Of a DNA stretch of 64,000 nt, positions 56,450-64,000 are shown piece after piece. The notes under the pieces were generated by a model, which did no database searches, was not told the origin of the DNA, and saw only the letters and a list, made by a program, of their open reading frames with translations. The stretch is from Closterium sp. NIES-65 (lineage: Eukaryota > Streptophyta > Zygnematophyceae > Desmidiales > Closteriaceae). Position 1 is the stretch's first letter, and the number at the start of each line of letters is the position of its first letter. A program made the position numbers and the translations under genes. The DNA lies in contig CANXME010001995.1 in the NCBI GenBank assembly GCA_948144175.1, positions 248,001 through 312,000 on the forward strand, read 5' to 3'.

Positions 56450-59400
56450 CAGTAACGCTGATGATCACAAGGCGCAAGTGCCTTGGTGAAGACATCAGCA
56501 GTGTTGGCCTCAGAGGCCACGTACGCAAGTCGCGACTGTCCACGCTGCTGCAGCTCACGAGCAAGAAAGTAGCGGAGAGCAATGTGCTTTGTCCTGTGCT
56601 CCAGTCGCTGCTCTCGACACAAGGCCAGCATGGCCTTGTTGTCTACGTACAGGACTGGAGGAGAACGAGGCGGCTCTCCAAGGTCGGTCAGCAGGTAGGT
56701 GAGCCAGCGAAGCTCCTGAGCAGCCATAGCCCCAGCGTAGATCTCAGCCTCACAACTGGAGCCGAGAACAGAAGACGAGCGAGTAGCCCGCCACGAGACA
56801 GAGCCGGAACCAAGGCTGAAGGTGTAACCCAGTGACGACCGCTGTGTAGCCTGGTCGTCAGCCCAAGAAGCGTCCGCGTGCCCAGTGAGGACCACTAGAC
56901 TGCGCCCTCCAAGCACTAGCCCCATGCCCGACGTACTGCACAAGTAGCACAGCACCCTCTTCGCTGCAGCCATGTGCTCTAGTCGGTGTCTCCCAGGAGC
57001 AACATAGGGTGCAAGAATGCTGAGAGGGTATGCAAGGTCAGGTTGTGTGCAGGTCATCAGGTACATGAGGCTGGCGAGTAGGCAGAGGAGTGGCCTGAGG
57101 CGAGGAGTACGTGAAGCCGAAGCGATGAAGGACCTGCTGCACCATGTGTGACTGAGTCAGGGTAATGGTGCGGCGTGCTCTGTCCCGGGTGATCTGCAAG
57201 CCAAGGTAGCTGCGCAGTTCACCCAGGTCAGTGCACGTGTGTCTCTTCTGCAGCTCGGACTTCACGTAAGCGAGTCCAGCAGTGTCCGCTGTGGCAAAGA
57301 CCAAGTCGTCGACGTACACGAGGATGTAGAACGGCGGCAGAGAGGTGTCGGTGCGCAGAAACAGCGACGGGTCGGCAGTAGAAGGAGCAAACCCAAGTGC
57401 CGCAAGCGTAGTCCTCAGTGTGTCGTGCCACTCACGTGACGCCTGGCGGAGACCGTAGACTGGACGCCGGAGACTCCACTGGGTACCAGGAGGGAAAGAC
57501 CCAGTGAAGCCAGGTGGGCGACGCAGCCAGATCTCCTCGTGCAGGCTGCCCTGCAAGAAAGCTGTGCTGAAGTCGAGAGAGTGCAGCTCGTAGTCACGGT
57601 GAGCAGCAACGTGCAGCAGTACCCGAAGAGTGGTCATCTTCGGGGTGGGGGAGAAGGTCTGAAAGTAGTCAACCCCCTGCCGCTGACTGAAGCCACGAGC
57701 CACGTAACGCGCCTTGAAGACAGGCCGAGAACCCGGCGGCCGCTTCACCCTGAAAATCTACATGCCACTGACGATGTTCGCCCCAGGAGGGGGAACAGCG
57801 TCAACGTAGGTGCCTGTGGACTTCCAGGAAGCCATCTCTGTATCCATAGCTGCCTGCCACTGAGAGGAGTAGGGACCCTCTATCGCCTCCGCGTAAGAGC
57901 GCGGAGTCGGGATGTCTAGTGCATCCGGGTCTCCCTCAGGGGCGAGCAGTACAGACGCGAGATGAGGTGAAGCGGCGGCCAGACACTGGAACTCCTCCTG
58001 CCTGTCCTCAAGGACGTCCGTGCCAAGGGCACACTCACCCCCGACGAACGGAGGACAGGCAGACTCAGACTCAGCAACAAGACTAGCAGCGTAGTCTAGG
58101 CGACAGCGCGCAGCAAAGTCGACGAGCTCAGTGACAAGGGCAGACGCAGCAGAAGACTCGAAAGAAGGGTCAGTGACAGCGGTAGCAAGGAGACGCGTGA
58201 CAGTAGGACTGGCAGCACGAAGAGAGTCCGACTCCGGGTCGGCAAGAGTAGGAAGAGAGGAAGCAGGAGGAGAAGGCAAAGGGGCACGCAGAGGAGCAGT
58301 GGACGGACGCAGAGACATCCGGTGCGTGCCAGGGACAGGAGGAGGACGCTGACGCGAACCGCGACCACTAGCGCGCGCAGTACGAACAGGCGACGCAGGA
58401 CGAGACGCAGGCTCACGACGCTCAGTAAGACCTCCAGTCGGACCAGCGTAGGGAGAAGGAGCAGGCAAAGGTGAGGCAGGCTGTAGCTGTGACTATGACG
58501 AGACAGGCTGTGGACCCTCTAAGGGAGGAGGAGGAGGACCAGGAGAAGGTGTAAGACCAAGAACCTGCTGCAGGAGCGGAACAAAGTACGGCCGGGGCCG
58601 CGCGGCGACGTCAGAAACAGCGGGGACAGCACCAGAACCCCTAGCAGGAGTACTCGCTCCAGCAGCACCTCCAGTAGCTCCCGAACCTCCAGCAGCACCA
58701 GCAGGAGCACCGCTAGTCGGACCTCCAACGGCAGTCTCAGCATCAACACCCTCAGCAGCACCAGCTCCAGGAGAACCCTCAGACCCAGCAGCTCCAGCAC
58801 CCACAGTACGAGCACCGCCGGGACGCTCGGCAGTAGTACCCTCTGCAGCCGAAGAACCTCCAGCACCAGCAGCACGCCTCCAGCGTCTGGCAAACCACTC
58901 ACGTAGCTCCTAAGGGGAGAGTGGCTCACGGCGAGACGAAGCACCTCCAGGCGGAGCACCCCCAGTCTCAGCACCCCCAGGCTCAGCACCCCCAGGCTTA
59001 GCACCCCCAGGCTCAGTACCCCCACGCACAGTACCCACAGGCTCAGCACCTCCAGGCACAGCACCCCCAGGCTCAGCACCCCCAGGCTCAGCACCCCCAG
59101 GCTCAGCACCCCCAGGCTCAGCACCTCCAGACTCCGCACCTCCAGGCTCAGCTCCCACAGCCGCACCAGAGTCACCAGTGACCTCGACAGGCTCGACCGC
59201 GTCTACCTGGGACACACCTGAAGGGGCAGGACCCTGAGGGGGAAGGGGGTCTACCGGGGGGGGACCTGGTACCAAGAAGAGCGGGGGAGGGGGGAGGGAC
59301 GAAGTGCGGTAGGGGAAGAGGCGGTAGTAGGGTACCAACTCGTCAAACGTGACGTCCTGAGAGGACAGAACACGTCGAGAAGTGGGGTGGTAGAACTGCC

Positions 59401-62245
59401 ACCCGGGGGCGTCGGGGGGGAACCCCAGGAAGACGCAGGGAGCAGCGCGAGGGGACAGCTTGTCCGCAGACAAGTCGCGGACAAACGCCCGAGATCCCCA
59501 GACCCGGAACGCCGACGCATCGCCAACCTTCCCCGTCCACAGCAGCGCTGGGGAGGTCTCCGGCGTGGAGACCCTGGGGTGGAGGTTGATCTGATGCCCT
59601 GCGTACCTGACCGCAAACGGCCACAGAAAATGGGGGGCAGCCGCATGCATCATGGACGTACGAGCGACGTCCATGACCATGCCAATGCGGCGCTCTGCAA
59701 TCCCATTCTGCTGCGGGGAGTCCGGAAGCGTGAAGGTCTGGCGGATGCCTCGCGCACGACAGTAGGCACGCAGAAGGGCAGAGGAGAACTCTCCGCCTCT
59801 GTCCGAGTGCAGACGCAACACAGGAAAGTCCGAGCCAAAGCTCTGCCTGAGCTGGAGACGAGCTGCGCGGATCCAGTCGATCAGCACCTCAGTGACATCA
59901 CCCTTGCTGCGCAAGGGGAAGACTGTGGTGTAACGCGAGCAGTCGTCAACCACCAGCAGGAAGTAGCGCTCGTGACCGAGTCCACGGACGCGGGCAGGGC
60001 CCCACACGTCCATGTGAAGCGTCTGCAACGGAGCCTCTATCGGAGGAAACTGGGAGGAGTGAGGGGCAGCACGCTGGCGCCCCTCGACACAGGGGACACA
60101 GGCAGGGCCAGGGCCCTGAGGAAGGGGAGGTAGAGACCGGGGGAGACCAGACACAAGAAGATGGGAGGCCATGCCTCTGAGCCGAAGCAGAGAGGGGTGG
60201 CCAAGACGGTGGTGCCAGAGGAGGGTCTCGTGAGACAGACGGCGACACGAACAGGGGGCAGACTCAGGACCAGACCTGGACGCTGCAGCAAACACCTGAC
60301 CAGACGAAGGCACGCTACCAGACTCAGCACCTGGAGGAGAAGCAGTGGTCAGTGTGTACAGGCTCGACCCTGGCTGACGTGTAAACGTAGCCAGGTGACG
60401 ACCCGTGCTAGCCTCCGTGCAGTGCGTCACTCGCTGACTAGCAGGGGTGAATTGGTGAACTCCCCCATCCTGTAGGTCAGCACCACTCACCAAGTTCGTA
60501 GAGAACGAGGGGAGGTAGAGACCAGACAGGGTGCCAGAGGGAGCCGCCGGACACGGGAGGACCGTGGAGAAGCGAGCCAGGACAGGACCCCCAGAGGGGT
60601 CAGCCAGGGAAACCGCAACCGGCCGACTAAGTGGCGTAAGTGTTGTGCGGTCCCGAAAAAAAGAGCGAGACGCTCCAGAGTCAAGAGTGAAGGTGTGGGA
60701 GGCCGAAGCCGACGCAGTACCTGAGAGCGCAGACGCACTAGTACCTGAGAGAGCAGTCTCACGAGTACCTGGGAGTACAGACGCACTGGCACCTAGAGCA
60801 GAAGCCTCACCGGTACCTGGAGCAGCAGTACCAATGCCCGGGTCGGGCGGGAAACACCGGTAACAGTCACCCTCCTCACTAGTGGTCACAGCATACATGG
60901 CAGCAAGGATAGCATCAAAATCAAGATCAAAGATAGCTACACCAGCCCTAGACAGCTCTCCCCAGCGGGGGATCTCCGCGGCCTCCGGGAACTGGTGACG
61001 CCAAGCGTCTGTCAGGCGGCCAAAGCAGCGCTGAGCGGGGTGGGCACCCCCACACTGCTCTCCAGTGCGGTCGCCAGTGCGGAGAACGTAGGTGCAGGGA
61101 CCAAAACCCCCACCGCGCTGACGCTGCGTGTACCACTCACGGAGCTGCTGGGGGGTGAGGACGTCGCGAGAACGGTGCTGCTGCTGCTGCTGCTGCTGTT
61201 GGCGCTGACCGCCACCAGTGCCGCTCCGCTGCGAAGCCCCACTCCGACCACCTCCACCTCCGCCACCCCCGCTTCCGCCTCCACCGCCCCCGCCCCCACC
61301 TCCACCGCCGCCACCTCCGCCACCTCCGCTACCACCGCCACCGCCGCCGCCACTCCCGCCGCCACCGCTGCCACTAGCACCCCCACCCCCACTACTACCT
61401 CCACCGCCACCCCCACTCCCTCCGCCGCCTCCACCCCCACCGCCACCGCCCCCACTGGCCCCACCCGCTCCCTTGCCCCCCTTGCCCTTGCCAGAGCGGC
61501 GTCTCCCGCTAGGGGCAGACGCCGCACCGACCGACTCAAGACCAACGAGGTCGGCCGCAGCGGCAGAGGCAACAGAGGGCAGGAGAGGGGAAGGAGAACA
61601 CCCCTCAAAGATGGGGGCGCGGGGGTCACCTCGAGAGGCTCCTACAGCAACTATGCTCTTCTCTGCTGCAAGAAGGGCCTTCTCGAGGCTGTCGACGGTG
61701 AGGGTGGTGGGACTGACCGCAAGGAAGTGGTCCCGGACTACACGAAGGGAGTCAGGGAGGCGAGTGACTAGGAAGTAGAGAGTGATGTACATGGCGGGGG
61801 GGTTCTTGGTGCAGAAGTCAGCAGGAAGTGCAGCACGGTAGCGAGTGTCACTAGTGCGGAGGTGCGTGATGAGATCAGCGACAGTGGGAAAGGCGGCAAG
61901 GTCAGGGAAGAGGAAGGGGAGCATGAGGCGGCTCAGTGCAGTAGTGGCAGGTGAGGAGTAGCGTGCAACTACAGCGTCGTACAAGGTCTGAGCACTCTTG
62001 TACTGACTAAAGTGCGCGCGCTCAGCGGTAGGCAGGTGGCGAGGCACAGCAAGACGTGCAGCAGCATCGCGCGTGGCCCACTGAGAGCGAACAGTGGCGT
62101 CAGCATCAGCAGCAGGGGCAGGGTCAAAGAGAGACAGACTGTCGGCCCTGTCGCACTGTAAAAACAGCTGCAGGTCGTCGAGCCAGACCTCAAAGTCAAT
62201 GGCTCGACCCTCAGCGTCAAAAGTGAGGACAGTGGGTGTAGCCAT
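56450..62245 (-). pseudogene. gag–pol region of copia copy B
   Basis: Gag starts at an ATG at 62245 (MATPTVLTFDAEG). The same C-X13-C-X3-H-X4-C motif as copy A is kept, and a glycine-rich run lies at ~61,460–61,230. Protease is near 60,680 (LDSGASRSFF), integrase at ~60,300–59,350, the PGGAE spacer at ~59,150–58,950, reverse transcriptase at ~57,750–57,050 and RNase H at ~56,900–56,450. Treated as a fossil; about three breaks. Confidence 0.88.
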
Positions 62246-62329
62246 GACGACGACAGTGGCGCAGTGCAAGCAGTAGGGGAAGGGTACGCAGTGACAGCAG
62301 TGCAGTGCTCACCGGGTAGGGCAGGTCGG

Positions 62330-63240
62330 GCGGCTCAGGAGGAAGGTCGCCAGACGACACGGCCGCTAGGCTGCTGGGCGGCTCGGCTCCCGGGCGGCTC
62401 GGCTGCTGCTGGGCGGCTCGGCTGCTGTTGGGCGGCTCGGCTGCTGCTGGGCGGCTCGGCTGCTCCTGGGCGGCTCGGCTGCTGCTGGGCGGCTCGGCTG
62501 CTGATGGGCGGCTCGGCTGCTGCTGGGCGGCTCGGCTGCTGCTGGGCGGCTCGGCTGCTGCTGGGCGGCTCGGCGGCTCGTCTGCTGCTGGGCGGCTCGG
62601 CTGCCGCTGGGCCGCGTAGGATGGGCGGGCGGGCCGCGAAGGTAGGGCGGCGGGTGGGCCGCAGGTAGGGCGGCGGGTGGGCCGCAGGTAAGGCGGCGGG
62701 TGGGCCGCAGGTAGGGCGGCGGGACGGCCGCTGGTAGGGCGGCAGACGGCCGCAGGTAGGGCGGCGGGTAGGCCGCAGGTAGGGCGGCGGGACGGCCGCA
62801 GGTAGGGAGGCGGGACGGCCACAGGTAGGGCGGCGGGTAGGTCGCAGGTAGGGCGACGGGACGGCCGCAGGTAGGGCGGCGGACGGCCGCAGGTAGGGCG
62901 GCGGGTAGGCCGCAGGTAGGGCGGCGGGTAGGCCGCAGGTAGGGCGGCGAGTGGGCCGCAGGTAGGGCGGCGGGACGGCCGCAGGCAGGGCGGCGGACGG
63001 CCGCAGGCAGGGCGGCGGGACGGCCGCAGGTAGGGAAGCGGCGGGGCCGCGTCGAGGAGGCGGCGGGGCCGCGTCGAGGAGGCGGCGGGGCCGCGTCGAG
63101 AAGGCGGCGGGGCCGCGTCGAGGAGGCGGCGGGGCCGCGTCGAGGAGGCGGCGGGGCCGCGTCGAGGAGGCGGCGGGGCCGCGTCGAGGAGGCGGCGGGG
63201 CCGCGTCGAGGAGGCGGCGGGGCCGCGAGGGGAAGGGCGA
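62330..63240 (-). repeat. GC-rich tandem-repeat leader of copia copy B
   Basis: Three zones occur: GGCGGCTCGGCTGCTGCT-type units (62,380–62,600), ~22-bp units on GGCGGGTGGGCCGCAGGTAG (62,640–63,040), and ~22-bp units on GGCGGCGGGGCCGCGTCGAG (63,040–63,220). It occupies the same place as the leader array of copy A, but unit sequences and counts differ. Confidence 0.88.
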
Positions 63241-63335
63241 CACGGAGGGTCGCGAGAAAAAAGAACGCGCGCCTCGGGGCGCGCTTCGGTGGGCCCTAGA
63301 GAACAGTCCCTAGGATGGGACCTGCTCTGATTCCA

Positions 63336-63467
63336 TGTGAAAATAGAAACGTGAATGGATTGACTACGAACGAGGTGAGTACAAATAGGAAACCCTAATT
63401 GGGTTGTACCCCCTATGGGATACCCCACTATAGCCTACACAAACAAGTAAGCTATAATGTTCTGACA
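63336..63467 (-). repeat. 5' LTR of copia copy B
   Basis: 132 bp. The primer-binding site TGGAATCAGAGCAGGT abuts it at 63320–63335. Confidence 0.93.
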
Positions 63468-64000
63468 CACGCCACTGTACATGCCGTCGCAGCGAATGCA
63501 GCTGCCGCGCCGTTTAGAGGGCGCTGCTTTGCTTGCAACCGGCCGGGCCATCGCAAGAGCGAATGTCCAGAGGAGCTGAGGCGTCAAGGAGCAGAGCAGG
63601 GGAGGGAGTCTCGGAGGCAGGGAAACGCCAGCAGTCAGTAGAAGTTGGGCCAACTACTGACGAGACTGCCTGCTCGCCCAACCACACCGACCCTCACCGA
63701 GTCACAGTACCGATTCACGCCATCGATCGGGCTCGGATGAATAAGGAGGGTACAGCGACGGATTGCCCGGTACTGATCTACGGGAAAATACAAGAAGCAG
63801 CAGTGAAGATCTTCATTGACGGAGGAGCAAGCCACAGCTTAGTTAATACCGCAACCGCACGAAAATTACAGTTAACGCTTAACCGATGTTTACCTGAGAA
63901 AGATGCACGCTTAGTCGACGGCACGCCCCTGGCCATACGGGAAAAGGTGGAGCGCGTAAAAGTCCGCTGCGGGGGGAACTTCGGGTTTACACAGGAAATG

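Larger units (their letters stand above)
56057..63467 (-). mobile_element. Ty1/copia LTR retrotransposon, short-LTR family, copy B (nested)
   Basis: Same family as copy A. LTRs of 132 bp at 56057–56188 and 63336–63467 are identical by eye. The target duplication is CACGC (56052–56056 and 63468–63472), inside the gypsy gag. Parts on the minus strand: primer-binding site (63335–63320), GC-rich repeated leader (~63,240–62,330), gag with glycine-rich run, protease, integrase, PGGAE spacer, reverse transcriptase and RNase H. Identical LTRs mean a very recent insertion. It is nevertheless broken, with about three breaks, so a relative may have mobilised it or the damage came after insertion. Confidence 0.95.
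54533..64000 (+). mobile_element. Ty3/gypsy LTR retrotransposon, right end outside window
   Basis: A gypsy element in plus orientation: probable 5' LTR (54533–54865), primer-binding site, gag with the retrotransposon-gag core (AMDWWRVIV..., FEPIAASISARQKLRTWRQ), a CX2CX4HX4C knuckle (CFACNRPGHRKSEC near 63,530) and an aspartic protease start (FIDGGASHSLV near 63,815). The rest of pol and the 3' LTR lie beyond 64,000. Copia copy B is inserted inside gag just before the knuckle. Broken: one large insertion plus perhaps one further break in view. Its age cannot be judged without the second LTR. Confidence 0.88.

Overview
The window is nuclear DNA of a GC-rich eukaryote. The gene set points to the green-plant (streptophyte) lineage: a USP–kinase–U-box protein, a plant-type fatty acid 2-hydroxylase, a DUF266/GT14-like glycosyltransferase, a plant-type Nucleotid_trans (PF03407) glycosyltransferase and a Listerin whose first residues match the plant form closely. 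Introns are mostly short, GT–AG, and often full of tandem repeats. I cannot name the species; a charophyte alga or an early-diverging land plant fits best.

Layout. 1–1,241: a possible gene start on the minus strand running off the left edge, then unassigned DNA. 1,242–16,586: a cluster of LTR retrotransposon insertions separated by only about 140 bp of older DNA. It holds a short-LTR Ty1/copia element (minus), a solo LTR, and a second Ty1/copia element (plus) whose 5' LTR carries a 546-bp MITE. 17,718–53,775: a host gene block. In order these are the USP–kinase–U-box gene (+), a PF03407 glycosyltransferase (-), fatty acid 2-hydroxylase (+), a DUF266 glycosyltransferase (-), a zinc-knuckle/KH RNA-binding protein (-), Listerin (+), an acyl-CoA-binding protein (-) and a Ser-rich coiled-coil protein (-). 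54,533–64,000: a Ty3/gypsy element, open at the right edge, with a very young copia element inserted in its gag.

I worked out exon models for all eight host genes from splice sites, phase and protein family; every junction keeps phase. Two genes act in ubiquitin-dependent quality control or signalling (Listerin, U-box kinase). Two probably act in the Golgi on cell-wall or glycoprotein sugars. Two handle acyl lipids (2-hydroxylase, ACBP). There is no operon-like logic; neighbours are convergent or divergent pairs.

The most unusual observation is a repeated mutational signature. In five introns of three unrelated genes, the exon end plus its 5' splice site has been tandemly duplicated, giving 2 to about 12 consecutive donor sites. 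Two of these events grew into intronic minisatellites made of splice donors.
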